From contig JAJEKV010000067.1 of assembly GCA_021234155.1 (NCBI GenBank), positions 2,772,091 through 2,836,090 of the forward strand: a DNA stretch of 64,000 nt, written 5' to 3'. Below the pieces are notes generated by a model, which saw nothing but the letters and a program-made list of their open reading frames with translations, did no database searches and was not told the DNA's origin. This document shows positions 36,296 through 47,230 of the stretch, one piece after another. The DNA is from Isoetes taiwanensis (taxonomy: Eukaryota; Streptophyta; Lycopodiopsida; Isoetales; Isoetaceae). Both the position numbers and the translations under genes were made by a program. Position 1 is the stretch's first letter, and the number at the start of each line of letters is the position of its first letter.

Positions 36296-36850
36296 CATTA
36301 GAGGTAATTTGAGATCTCATTTTGTCCCATTAAGGGATGCTTAAAAAGCCACATCAGCTTTTTAAACTGTCCAATAAGAGAAGAGCTCCAGTGTATTTTA
36401 TTCCAGTATTATGTGGCAGCAGTAATTAATGCAGTTCTAACTAACTTTTGCAGTGTCATTTTTCTACTATAACTTTTGATCAAAAACTCCGATTCGAACA
36501 CTATTTGTGGCAATGGATTCGTCTCCTCAAGATCTTTCTAATGACAACCCATTGTTATATCTTTTGGGATGTAAATATATAAGAAAAGAGCAAAAAACCA
36601 TATTTTTTAAGGTTAACACATATGGATTGTATTGAAATACATCATAACCATATATCACTTGAAAGATCTTTTCATTCTGCATTTAATGCAACAAACGCCG
36701 CAGCATTTTCATGAGTAGATCAAAAGTTATAGGGAAAAAACGACAGCAATGAAGTTGTTAATGCTGCATTAATTGCAGTTTGATGTAGAGTACTCATTCT
36801 ATTGGAGGATTCTTATGGGGACAAAAGGAGATCTCAAATTACCTCTAATG
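36296..36850. mobile_element. MITE, 555 bp, with ~30-bp inverted repeats
   Basis: Ends read CATTAGAGGTAATTTGAGAT on the plus strand at 36,296 and on the minus strand at 36,850, continuing with a TTTTGTCCC stretch at both ends. No coding capacity. It lies just upstream of the Helitron B 5' end. Confidence 0.75.
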
Positions 36851-36921
36851 TATATATTTTTCCATAAAAAATGGTTTGGCTATTTTTCAAAATTTTACAG
36901 TATTTTATGTTATTATTATTA

Positions 36922-39900
36922 TTACATCTTTATATTATAATGTTTTGTAATGGACCACGCCCTAATCTGGACGGTTTGGATTCATTCATATCACGTGGCA
37001 TCATCCTAACCTTTCCTTGCAACTTACCTCTTTCTTTTCTTCTTCAATCGCTACAGTCGGATAATGCAAACCTCACGGCTGGAGCTGCTTGACGGAGCTT
37101 GATATCGCGGCAGTCTGGCGAATCCAAACCTTTAGGGTTTGTTTAGCTTCCATTTCGTAGTAAGGGGTGGTAAAAGTGTGGTTGGATCACGTGTTATTCA
37201 TCATCCTCTAGAGGTTCCTAATTCTCATCAATCATCTGACATTGATGATAAACCTCATCAGGTTTTCCAAGTGCCAAGGAGGACGAGGAGCAGTTCTGGT
37301 TTGGATGATTGGAAAGAAGTGGAACAAAACATATGCAGTTGAAGGATCTAACGTGTCTCACCTGAAGATGGTGTCCGCGTCTGGGAACTTAGAATATACC
37401 GAGAATAACCTTCTTGCTCCTTCGCAATCCGGTCCTAGACGGGAAAATATTGTGCAGCAGGCAACCACATATCGTAAGCTGAAGTGTCAGGTAAAATTCT
37501 GCATTGATGCAATGGCCAAAAGTATTTTGAAGCTCATCAAATTTATGGATTATGGATATGTCTTTGGAACTTATTAAGGCTTCTGATTAACCTCTCTTTT
37601 TTGTAGGTTAAAGGAGCGCATTGTGAAAAAAATGGTTCAAAAGCTTTTGTTGTATACTCAATTGAAGTTTCAGATGCTGAAGATAAAATATAGATGGTCG
37701 ACAGAAGGTGCTTATTCCTATTTAAAAAATACAGCCTGTTTCCCATCTGAAGGTTTTTCTGAAGGTTGGGTCTAATGCAGGTTTCGTAACTTTGAGCAAC
37801 TACACCGAAGGCTTAGGGATATGCCACATTACAGTCTTAGTTTACCTCCTAAAAGATTCCTGGGGAGCAGTTTGGATAATACATTTGTTCAAGAACGATG
37901 CAAACTACTCGACAAATATTTGAAGGTAGGTATGTGCCATATATGTGTAAATATAAATTGTCTATGGCTTGACATATAGATCAATAATTTATGCTGCTGC
38001 AATCATGATATTGGCAGGGTTTACTTTCTATACCTAGCATTGCAGAATTACATGAAGTGTGTGACTTTTTGAGTACCAAATCAAAGGTAATAAAGTGTTA
38101 TTGCTTATTGTTGATGCATCTAGGTGTTTAGGAAATTGTGAATATATAAAGGGTGGAAGTTGTCAATGACCAGAATTATTCCTTTGGGGGTTCTTTAGTG
38201 ATCAAGACACTTGCAGGTGGGTCACATGCATTTCCGTATTAGTTGCGTAGCTAAAGGCGAAATCAGAGGTATTTGTTTCATTGTGGCTTGATTTTGTAGA
38301 ATTAAAAGGCCATGTTTATATCCTGTCAATCCCAGTTCTAATCATTTCTAAGGTTAATGCTGCTGTTTACGGATTGGAATATAGTATAAGTTATCGTTTG
38401 GAGTTTGGGCCGTTAGGTTTCCAAGACCGCAGCAGAAACAATCAAACATGGAAACATGCAAACATGAAAGGTTTATTGAAGATTCAAAACGTTTTGAAAT
38501 CTTCAAAAATACCTTGAAGTTTACTCACGAAGGGCATCAAATTTCCATGCCTTTTCGTGGAAAATTTCATGTAAGTATTTACCTGTAAATTAAGCTCTAT
38601 ATGAGGAAAGATATCATATTTTGTAATTTCTTTGTTGTTTTGTTCCTTAGCTCTAACACACCATTTACTCCTTCCAGGACTGCTAAGACAAAAATTATTA
38701 AGGGTCTGCTTCTCCGACGGTAAAAGAAAATTTGATAACACTCAACTTTAAAGGTATGATCAGGAGATTATGCCCATGGTTCTAGCATTGGGATCTTGCT
38801 CATTTGTTCAAAAATGTCTGTTTTCTTTTATTTAGGAATTTGCTCATACTGCATAAAATGCTGGAGGATCCTGCAGTGCGGTTACATGTTCTGGTGCCAT
38901 GGCTTGGTTCAAACTTCTTGATATACATGTAAAATGACATTTGTTGGCGCTATCTATGTCGTCAATTTCTATAGTCTCCTTTAATCAGGTATAAAATGTT
39001 GTCCTTTTCTTGATATAAAAACAAGGGCTATTTGCCCAGAAGTTGCAACATCTTATTGAGAGACATGAAGATACGTTATTAAAGGCATGCAATGATGGCT
39101 GAAAAGCCCAAATAAATCCTGCTATCTTTGAAGAATACAGGTTTTACTCCAACTATGGATATTTGTACAACATAAAAGTGCATTTTGAAGGGGCAACATA
39201 AGAATATGTGCATGGTTTCTGTCATTCTTTACACATCAGGTGCTCAAGCTTGCATCATTTTCAAAAAGCCATGAGCCCTTTCTCAGCAAATCTAGGTTAC
39301 ACAATGGCAATGAGAATTTAAAAGCTTCTCCTTGGAAATTGACTGTTTCTCCATTTGTTATATTGGCAGGCTTTGGGTAGATTTGTAAAATGCTTAGAAC
39401 TTCCTGTGAATATGTCTAAGAATTAGTGCAAAGATATCTTTGCATGGAAATTGAATAAAATAAACCAACAGGAGCTAAGGAATTATGCAGGTCGCAAACA
39501 AATGATTGCTTGATTTGCATACTTTTACAGCAGGTTACAGTTACATGTCCCTACAGGGGTAACATCATTTTTTTAGAAAACTCAATGAGTTACGTTTCAG
39601 TGATATTTGGAGACAAAGGCTCTCATCGATTAATGGGATGCCCAGACTTTATTTAATTTGTGGACTTTTTGGATGCCCGGACTTTGTTTAATTTGTGCAA
39701 TTTTTGAGGAAGGATTTTATATTTTAAATAGACTTTGGTGTTTGCTCCTTTATATACTTACATAACTCTAATGCCATGTTCGTTTCCAATAACTACAACT
39801 TTATACTTTAATAACTGTATTGCCATGTCCTTTTCTACAACTATGCGCCATGTCATTTTTCAACAACTACAATTTTATAGTTAAATAATTGTATTGTCAT

Positions 39901-40637
39901 GTCCTTTTTCAACAACTACAACTACAAGGGTTATACGAAAAGAAAAGGGAGAATGGTAAAATGACGTGTGACGTGGATAAAAAGGCCCTTTTTTAAAGAA
40001 CTTCCTCTTAAAATTCTCGCCTACGACAAAGATGGAGGACAATAATGAACACAACTTAGGTACCGAAAGATCTTGGCATCGTTATCAACCCTAGGATGAA
40101 GATAGAGGACAATAATGAAGTTATCAACCCTAGGACGAAGATAGAGGACAATAATGAACACAACTTAGGTACCGAAAGATCTTGGCATCGTTATCAACCC
40201 TAGGATAAGACATATTTTCAGTTGCATTCAAAAAAATATATCAATTAACATTGATAACCTAGGATAAGACATATTTTCAGTTGCATTCAAAAAAATATAT
40301 CAATTAACATCATGCTTTTGTTTTACAGGCATCCAGGAAAATGTATCAATTAGCATCATGCTTTTGCTTTACAGGCACCTACAAAAAATCGATGTGAATT
40401 CGAATGAATGAGACATCACCCTCCTACAATAGAAGGCATTTCAAGCTATATTTTGCCAACACCTAAATGTACGAATTTAACAGCATATTCTTGGCACCCG
40501 TTCATTTTTTATCCTTTGTACAAAAATTACGAGAAAAGAGTACAAATGTTAAATTAATACTGCACGATTTTCTCATTGCGGCTGAAACTTTTAAAGGCTC
40601 CCAAATTATGCCCAGCAACGCTGGGCACCATTACTAG
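36922..40637 (+). mobile_element. Helitron B, non-autonomous, 3.7 kb, carrying a PX-domain gene fragment
   Basis: 3' end: GCCCAGCAACGCTGGGC (40,610-40,626), ACCATTA, CTAG ending at 40,637, followed by T. 5' end placed after the A at 36,921 by alignment with Helitron A (ACATCTT, TATATTA-AATGTTTT, TGGACCACGCCCTAA); the canonical TC appears as TT here. No Rep/helicase. The right part, 38.1-40.6 kb, is non-coding and has direct duplications at 40,030-40,205 (GAAGATAGAGGACAATAATG units) and 40,205-40,310. Confidence 0.7.
37157..38087 (+). pseudogene. Captured sorting-nexin (PX domain) gene fragment with introns
   Basis: Exon-like pieces in order on the plus strand: 37,157-37,490 (Ser-rich linker with SGLDDWKEVEQ and, in another frame, GNLEYTENNLL); 37,614-37,708 (KGAHCEKNGSKAFVVYSIEV); 37,782-37,926 (FRNFEQLHRRLRDM, LPPKRFLGSSLD, ERCKLLDKYLK); 38,019-38,087 (ELHEVCDFLSTKSK). 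Together these are the core of a PX domain as in plant PXA/PX/nexin-C proteins (SNX13/14-like), which bind phosphoinositides on endosomes. Intron borders are visible (AAG|GTAGG at 37,926; TTGGCAG before 38,019). A stop (KI*) in the second piece and a frameshift in the first make it non-functional. Retained introns mean it was copied from genomic DNA, as Helitrons do. Confidence 0.75.
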
Positions 40638-40875
40638 TTTATATATATTTGGACTTGGCGAAACATTTGAATTATGTACTATAAGCTTTCACTTGGCTAT
40701 TTTTTTTCTAACTGGAAAAAGCAAAAAATGTAAATTAAATTCTGCAGCAATAGATATATTGTACTACAATTACAAATAATAATCAATAATGAATAAACAT
40801 ACAATAATATTAAAAAATTTGTAATATAAGCTCACAACATAGCTTATAACATCCATAGTTTGAACTACATTCAAT

Positions 40876-42165
40876 TGTTAAAATGCAGTTGTCATGTGAT
40901 ATTAGCAGAATTGTATTAGTTAAGGTTTGCAGTTGAGTTGATCAGTAAATAAAATTCTACAGGTAGCAGGGTGACTATAATACAAGGGGATGAGTGACCA
41001 CATCTTGGCTCCCCTTGTAGTTATTAGAATTATAGTGATGTTGGAACAGGTGAAGGTTGTTTAACCTAAAAGAAAAATGCAATATTGAATGTTAAAGGTT
41101 CAATGGTCGAAAAGCTGTTTTTCTTAGTCAAGCCTGTGGGATATATGTCTGTGAACAAAAACTCTGGAAGGCAAGTTTATCTAGCCCATAACCGCCGGAT
41201 CTGCTCCCATAACCATCGGAGGTTGCATATATATCACAATAGCATCGATCCGAGCCATCGGATCGCCATTCTGGGAAAGGACGAGCTGCTATATAAGGCT
41301 ATTTCCTCTTTCGCACCGGTTATCGGCGTCTTCTCACAGCAGCTCTTCTTCTATTCTCGTTGCTTCCCTCCCTTCCCGCCCTGCTGCGTGAGGGTATGAG
41401 TTTGCTTTTCTCTAACCATTCACGGGTATTTTTTAGGGGTTTTTGTGTTGCTTGCAGGCTTCCGCCCTCTTCTGGGGTCCTGCTATATTTTGTGTTCGCC
41501 ATCAACTCATCTCTTTCGGTTTTCCAGGCAACACATTCAAGGTTGTTGGCGACCATTTCTCATTAGGGTTTTCCTCGAAAACCCGAAAGGGCGGGGTTTT
41601 TTATCCCGATGAGAAGTTGTCGCCATTACCCTTTTATATTGCCTGTGCACATTTCTTTTTACGGGGTAGTCCGATATTGTTCCTATGGTCGGCTACCCCT
41701 CTCTATTCTTCCAAACATTGTATACTGCTGCTGTGATGAATGACAAGCCTATCTCGGCCGGTTTTATGTCTCTTGCGAGTCCTTTCCCAGAATGGGAAGC
41801 TGATCAAATATATACACAGGGGGAACGATGCCGGAATCGAACGAATAGGTTGAAATCTGGATCCGGTCAGAGAAGCTACAGTAACTAAGTCAATCCCATT
41901 GCTATAGTACTGGTTCGAATTATATTCAATGGTTTATTGACCATTTGGTTTAATGACCATTGGAAGATATTGGGTTTAATGACCTTAGAATAAATTGAAG
42001 TTGAATGGTGAATTTCTAAGGTGGCTATAGACTTCGAATTTGTTGTGACAATCTTATTCTTAGAATACAATTGTGAAGTGTCTATAGCTTAAATACTGAA
42101 TGGAGTAAAATTGATCTAGTACTTATCAATGAAAGTTAAGGCTTGAAGTACAATAAAAATCATCA
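40876..42165 (+). repeat. 5' LTR of the copia element (1290 bp, full)
   Basis: Starts TGTTAAAATGCAG, ends AATAAAAATCATCA. Contains a TATA box TATATAA at 41,290-41,296 and CT-rich leader sequence after it. The segment 41,241-41,793, including the TATA box, is missing from the 3' LTR. Confidence 0.95.
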
Positions 42166-42166
42166 T

Positions 42167-42178
42167 TGGTATCAGAGC
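42167..42178 (+). promoter_or_regulatory. Primer-binding site, initiator tRNA-Met
   Basis: TGGTATCAGAGC one base after the 5' LTR, the standard complement of the plant initiator tRNA-Met 3' end. Confidence 0.95.
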
Positions 42179-42201
42179 TAACCAGTTCCTGTCCTGTGAT
42201 A

Positions 42202-45200
42202 ATGACAACCAGATTCGGGGCAAATCTATTGAATTCTATTGAAGTTTTTAAAGGAGATGGAGGATTTCAAATCTGGAAGGAAGGTATTAGAGTTGTGCTA
42301 GAATTTGAGAAGTTATGGTATTTATTTGAGGGCAGCTCCACACATACTATAAGTGCAGGAGCATCTAGCTCAGGAGGATCAAGTCCTGCTGCTAGCTCAA
42401 GCACTAAAACTGATGGTGACTCTGCAGCTGAAGGTGCAACTGGTGCAGGGGGAAGTCCTGCAAGTACTGCAGGTGATGATGCAAAGATTATGGAAGCTCA
42501 AACCATAATCATGTGTAAGGTAGGAACTGCCTTTAAATTGAAACTTCGAGGCATGAAGCCAAAGGAGATGTGGGATTATCTCATAAAGCATTATGAACAA
42601 AAAAGCTCTTCACAAATAGATATGTTGGAGAAGGAGCTGAGGAAGATGAAGTTGTTTGAAAAAGATAATTTAACTGACTTTCTAGAAAGATTTGATTCTG
42701 TTATTGCAGATCTTGAGGGAGCTGGGAATATATTAAATGAACAATACCAGATATTGGCATTAGCAAGGTCTGTGTCTCATAACCATCAGCTGGCAACTCT
42801 ACTCAGGAATGTAGCTACATCCAAAGAACATGCTATTAGGATGATTCGTACAGAGTTCGAGCAGACTAAAGGGAGTCAGGAGGAAGATGAACATTCAACT
42901 GAAGTGTTATATACAGGCAAGTCCAAAAAAGGGAGTTTTGTTAAATTTCAAAAGGAAAAACTAGGACCTTGCTATTCATGTAATCAATATGGTCACTTAA
43001 AAAGTGAGTGTCCAAATAGTAGTGTGAAGGAATTTAGATGCTTTAATTGTGAGGGCAAAGGTCATTTTGCCTCAAATTGTCCAAGCCCTAAAAAGGGAAG
43101 GGGAAGAGGAAGATCTGGTGGAAACAGAGGTGGCAGAGGTGGTAGAGAAAGGGGAAGCTTCAGAGGTGGTGCAAGCATCAATGTAGTAGAAAAACAAGCC
43201 AGCAGTGAAGGTGAATCAGAAGATGATACTGTGGAGGTAAGAAAACATTTGACTTGTAATATCTCTTTGCCTTCAAGAAAGGATAATAACAAGTTTGTTG
43301 TAATAGATTCAGGAGCAGAGAAAAGTGTGATGTGTGATCTGCATATGCTTAAAGACTGGCAGAAGAAAGAAGGACATGTCCAACTTGGGGATGGAGGCGT
43401 CAAGAAAATAGAAGATTCTGGAGTTTTAGAATTGTTTGATTTAAATGGCAAAATTGTCAAACTGAGAGAAGTTCTGTGTGTGCCTAGCCTAGTGAGGAAT
43501 CTTATATCTGTTTGCCAACTAGTAGATTTGGGATACAAAGTGTTGTTTGAGCAACTTCAATGTAAAGTGTTTTTTAATGGTGAATTGAAGTTTATTGGAA
43601 AACGTGTTGGGTATCTGTTTGGACTTAATATTGAGCATCTTCATGAAATAAATCTTGTTGAATATCCAGATCTGAAACTCTGGCATAACAGACTTTGCCA
43701 TGCAAATTCTACCATTATAGAAGCACTTGGAAAGAAGGGGCTGATCTCTGCTAAAATAGAAGAAGGAAAATTTATGTGTGGTGGTTGTCAATTAGGGAAG
43801 CAATCAAGATTACCATTCAAAAAGTCAAACAAAAGAGCAAAAGGCATTTTGGACTTAATACACACAGATTTATGTGGTCCTATAAATATTACAAGCTTGA
43901 GTGGACACAAATATTTTATGAGCTTCATAGATGATTTTAGCAGAAGAACTAAATGCTATTTATTGAAAACAAAGGATCAAGCATATGATGCCTTAAAATT
44001 GTTTGCTGTTGAATCAGAGTTGGAAACAGGGAGGAAGATAAAATGTATAAGGTCTGATAGGGGAGGTGAATATGTGTCAGATGAATTCAAAGCATTTTGT
44101 GCAAATAGAGGAATCAAGAGACAACTAACATGTAGGTATTCACCACAACAAAATGGAGTTGCAGAAAGAAAGAACAGGACGTTGCTTGATGTTGTAAGAT
44201 CCATGCTAAAATATTCAGGGCTCCCAAATTTTCTCTGGGATGAAGCTATTAAAACAGCAGTGTATGTACAAAATTTGCTGCCATCTTCAAGCATAAAAGG
44301 AGCCATACCAGATATGCTGTGGACAGGTAAGTATCCAACCTATGAAAATTTAAAGGCTTATGGGTGTTTATGTTTTGTGCATGTTCCAGAAGAATTAAGA
44401 AAAAAATTGGATGATAGAGCCTACATAGCAAATCTTATAGGGTATGACTCAAATTCTAAGGCATTCAGATTATATGATCCTGCAAGAAGGAAAATCATAA
44501 TTAGTAGAGATGTTGTTTTCAATGAGAAGGAATTCTATAGGAAGATTCCTAAGATAAATTCAGAAGATGTGTCTGAATGCAAAAAAGAAGAAGAGTTGAT
44601 AGAAATAAAACAAAATCTAAATGAGAAGGAGGAGAGAATTAAAGATCAAATGGATATGAGTGACTCTGATAATGAGTCTGAAATAGCTCCAGAGCCAGAA
44701 ATTGAACCTAGGATGAATCAAAGCATTGAAATGGAAGAGGAAGAAGTTACTAAGCCAGACAAACCCAAAAGGAAAGCAAAAAGGACAGAAGCTCAAATAT
44801 TAGCAGATGAATCTAAACATGATGTGGAACTGCATGGCAGAACTGAGGTTGGAAAAAGCAAAAGATTTAAGCCAATTGAAGGTGAGATTCATACAGTATT
44901 TGACATACTGGTGCTTGAATCTGATAAAGTACCCCAAAGTTATAGTGAAGCCATAAGTGACATCAATGCAAAACACTGGAAACATGCAATGGAAGAAGAA
45001 ATGAAGGCTTTTAAAAGAACAGATACTTACACTGTAGTAGATATGCCCTTGAACAAAAATATAGTTGGAAATAAATGGATATATCGAATAAAACCTGGAG
45101 TAGATGGAAAAACAAAGAAATTTAAAGCCAGGCTTTTTGCACAAGGGTTTACACAGAAAAAGGGTGAAGACTTTGATGAAACTTTTTCACCATTAGTCAA

Positions 45201-46494
45201 GATAAACAGTTTAAGGATGCTTTTGGCCATTGCTAATGCATGTAGTTTTGAAATACACCACATGGATGTGAGCATAGCATTTTTAAATGCCAGATTGGAA
45301 GAAGAAATTTATCTGAAACCTGCAGCTGGCTTTGATGAAGAAAAGGGGAAAGTTTGGAAACTAAATAGAGCAGTGTATAGTCTCAAACAATCTCCTAGAG
45401 AATGGTACAAATGCATGGATGGATATTTGTTAGAACAAGGTTTCAAAAAACTTAATGGTGATGGGAATCTATATAGATTTAATTTGGAAGATGAATGGTG
45501 TATCATTGCCTTGTACGTTGATGACAATATTATGGTGGCTAAAAGCAATAGAGTGTTAAACCATTGTAAGGAAATTCTAAAGAAAAGATTCCAGATGACT
45601 GATCTTGGTGAGTTAAAAAGATTTCTTGGGATTGATGTATACAGAAACAGGGATCAGAAAATACTTGTCTTAAGTCAGCAAGGTCACATCCAAAATATGT
45701 TGAAGAGATTTCATATGGAAAATTGCAATGTGGCAGCTACTCCCATGGTACATGGTCATAAAATATCTAGTGAAATGTGTCCAAGAACTGAAAAGGAAAG
45801 TATACAAATGGAAAGGGTACCCTATAGAAGTTTGATTGGGTGTCTATCATATGTAGCCAACTGCACTCGACCTGATATTGCATTTGCAGTCAATATACTT
45901 AGCAGGTACAATAACAACCCTGGAAAAGCACACTGGAATGCAGCCAAAAGGATTTTGAAGTATTTGAAAGGTACAGTACAATTTGGCATATTATTCAATG
46001 ATACTAACTTGCAATTGCAAGCCTATTGTGATGCTGACTGGGCAGGAGACTTGGACAAACAAAAATCCACTTCAGGATATATTGTAGGTGGAGCCCCAAT
46101 TGCGTGGAAATGCAAAAAGCAATCTAGTATTGCACTTTCTAGTGCTGAGGCTGAGTATAACTCAGCATCATTGTTGACAAAGGAGTTAGTTTGGGAAAGA
46201 AGACTTATGAAAGAGTTAGGTTTTACACAAGCAGGACGAACAATCATATACTGTGACAATACCAGCTGCATTGCCATGACAAAGAACCCAATTTTACATG
46301 AAAGATCAAAACATATTGAATTAGAAGTACATTTTATTAGAGACATGGTGAAGAAGGATCAAGTACATCTAACTTATGTCAGCACAGTAGATCAAATGGC
46401 AGACATTCCTACAAAGGCCCTGCCAGTTTCAAGATTTCAGCAAATAAGGGCATTGTTGCAGTGCAGTAAATATCACATGAAGGGGAAATGTTAA
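42202..46494 (+). CDS. Copia gag-pol polyprotein (1430 aa)
   Basis: One uninterrupted frame; ATG at 42,202 (MTTRFGANLL) is chosen because it is the first in-frame ATG after the primer site. Order (numbered from nt 42,166): UBN2-type gag, two CCHC knuckles near 268 (CYSCNQYGHLKSEC) and 292 (CFNCEGKGHFASNC), an RGG-rich basic stretch, protease with DSGA near 381, integrase zinc region HNRLCHAN/CGGCQLGK near 506-542 and catalytic D, D, E near 567 (HTDLCGP), 630 (RSDRGGEY) and 666 (NGVAERKNR). RT follows with NKWIYRIK, ARLFAQGFTQ, and YVDD near 1116; RNase H with CDADWAG near 1287 and SSAEAEY. All catalytic residues are present. The stop TAA is inside the first 6 bases of the 3' LTR. Likely still able to make active proteins. 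Confidence 0.97.
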   Translation: MTTRFGANLLNSIEVFKGDGGFQIWKEGIRVVLEFEKLWYLFEGSSTHTISAGASSSGGSSPAASSSTKTDGDSAAEGATGAGGSPASTAGDDAKIMEAQTIIMCKVGTAFKLKLRGMKPKEMWDYLIKHYEQKSSSQIDMLEKELRKMKLFEKDNLTDFLERFDSVIADLEGAGNILNEQYQILALARSVSHNHQLATLLRNVATSKEHAIRMIRTEFEQTKGSQEEDEHSTEVLYTGKSKKGSFVKFQKEKLGPCYSCNQYGHLKSECPNSSVKEFRCFNCEGKGHFASNCPSPKKGRGRGRSGGNRGGRGGRERGSFRGGASINVVEKQASSEGESEDDTVEVRKHLTCNISLPSRKDNNKFVVIDSGAEKSVMCDLHMLKDWQKKEGHVQLGDGGVKKIEDSGVLELFDLNGKIVKLREVLCVPSLVRNLISVCQLVDLGYKVLFEQLQCKVFFNGELKFIGKRVGYLFGLNIEHLHEINLVEYPDLKLWHNRLCHANSTIIEALGKKGLISAKIEEGKFMCGGCQLGKQSRLPFKKSNKRAKGILDLIHTDLCGPINITSLSGHKYFMSFIDDFSRRTKCYLLKTKDQAYDALKLFAVESELETGRKIKCIRSDRGGEYVSDEFKAFCANRGIKRQLTCRYSPQQNGVAERKNRTLLDVVRSMLKYSGLPNFLWDEAIKTAVYVQNLLPSSSIKGAIPDMLWTGKYPTYENLKAYGCLCFVHVPEELRKKLDDRAYIANLIGYDSNSKAFRLYDPARRKIIISRDVVFNEKEFYRKIPKINSEDVSECKKEEELIEIKQNLNEKEERIKDQMDMSDSDNESEIAPEPEIEPRMNQSIEMEEEEVTKPDKPKRKAKRTEAQILADESKHDVELHGRTEVGKSKRFKPIEGEIHTVFDILVLESDKVPQSYSEAISDINAKHWKHAMEEEMKAFKRTDTYTVVDMPLNKNIVGNKWIYRIKPGVDGKTKKFKARLFAQGFTQKKGEDFDETFSPLVKINSLRMLLAIANACSFEIHHMDVSIAFLNARLEEEIYLKPAAGFDEEKGKVWKLNRAVYSLKQSPREWYKCMDGYLLEQGFKKLNGDGNLYRFNLEDEWCIIALYVDDNIMVAKSNRVLNHCKEILKKRFQMTDLGELKRFLGIDVYRNRDQKILVLSQQGHIQNMLKRFHMENCNVAATPMVHGHKISSEMCPRTEKESIQMERVPYRSLIGCLSYVANCTRPDIAFAVNILSRYNNNPGKAHWNAAKRILKYLKGTVQFGILFNDTNLQLQAYCDADWAGDLDKQKSTSGYIVGGAPIAWKCKKQSSIALSSAEAEYNSASLLTKELVWERRLMKELGFTQAGRTIIYCDNTSCIAMTKNPILHERSKHIELEVHFIRDMVKKDQVHLTYVSTVDQMADIPTKALPVSRFQQIRALLQCSKYHMKGKC
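46480..46488 (+). promoter_or_regulatory. Polypurine tract
   Basis: AAGGGGAAA immediately before the 3' LTR; it overlaps the last codons of the polyprotein. Confidence 0.85.
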
Positions 46495-47225
46495 AATGCA
46501 GTTGTCATGTGATATTAGGAGAATTGTATTAGTTAAGGTTTGCAGTTGAGTTGATCAGTAAATAAAATTCTACAGGTAGCAGGGTGACTATAATACAAGG
46601 GGATGAGTGACCACATCTTGGCTCCCCTTGTAGTTATTAGAATTATAGTGATGTTGGAATAGGTGAAGGTTGTTTAACCTAAAAGGAAAATGCAATATTG
46701 AATGTTAAAGGTTTAATGGTCGAAAAGCTGTTTTTCTTTGTCAAGCCTGTGGGATATATGTCTGTGAACAAAAACTCTGGAAGGCAAGTTTATCTAGCCC
46801 ATAACCGCCGGATCTGCTCCCATAACCGTCGGAGGTTGCATATATATCACAATGGGAAGCTGATCAAATATATACACAGGGGGAACGATGCCGGAATCGA
46901 ACGAATAGGTTGAAATCTGGATCCGGTCAGAGAAGCTACAGTAACTAAGTCAATCCCGTTGCTACGGTGCTGGTTCGAATTATATTCAATGGTTTATTGC
47001 CCATTTGGTTTAATGACCATTGGAAGATATTGGGTTTAATGACCTTAGAATAAATTGAAGTTGAATGGTGAATTTTTAAGGTGGCTATAGACTTCGAATT
47101 TGTTGTGACAATCTTATTCTTAGAATACAATTGTGAAGTGTCTATAGCTTAAATACTGAATGGAGTAAAATTGATCTAGTACTTATCAATGAAAGTTAAG
47201 GCTTGAAGTACAATAAAAATCATCA
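46489..47225 (+). repeat. 3' LTR of the copia element (737 bp, internally deleted)
   Basis: Same ends as the 5' LTR but 553 bases shorter. The deletion joins CACAAT to GGGAAGCTG between two AAT trinucleotides (41,238-41,240 and 41,791-41,793 in the 5' LTR), removing the TATA box and probable transcription start. Confidence 0.95.
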
Positions 47226-47230
47226 TCAAT

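Larger units (their letters stand above)
40871..47230 (+). mobile_element. Ty1/copia LTR retrotransposon with intact polyprotein
   Basis: Flanked by the 5-bp target duplication TCAAT (40,871-40,875 and 47,226-47,230). LTRs begin TG and end CA. A primer-binding site for initiator tRNA-Met, a single gag-pol frame and a polypurine tract are all present. About 12 substitutions between the shared LTR parts (roughly 737 bases) indicate a fairly recent insertion. It sits between Helitron B and the right part of the 15.1-kb TIR element. Confidence 0.95.

Noticed and set aside
42397-46346. Minus-strand frames inside the copia element
   Set aside because: Antisense shadows of the intact polyprotein.
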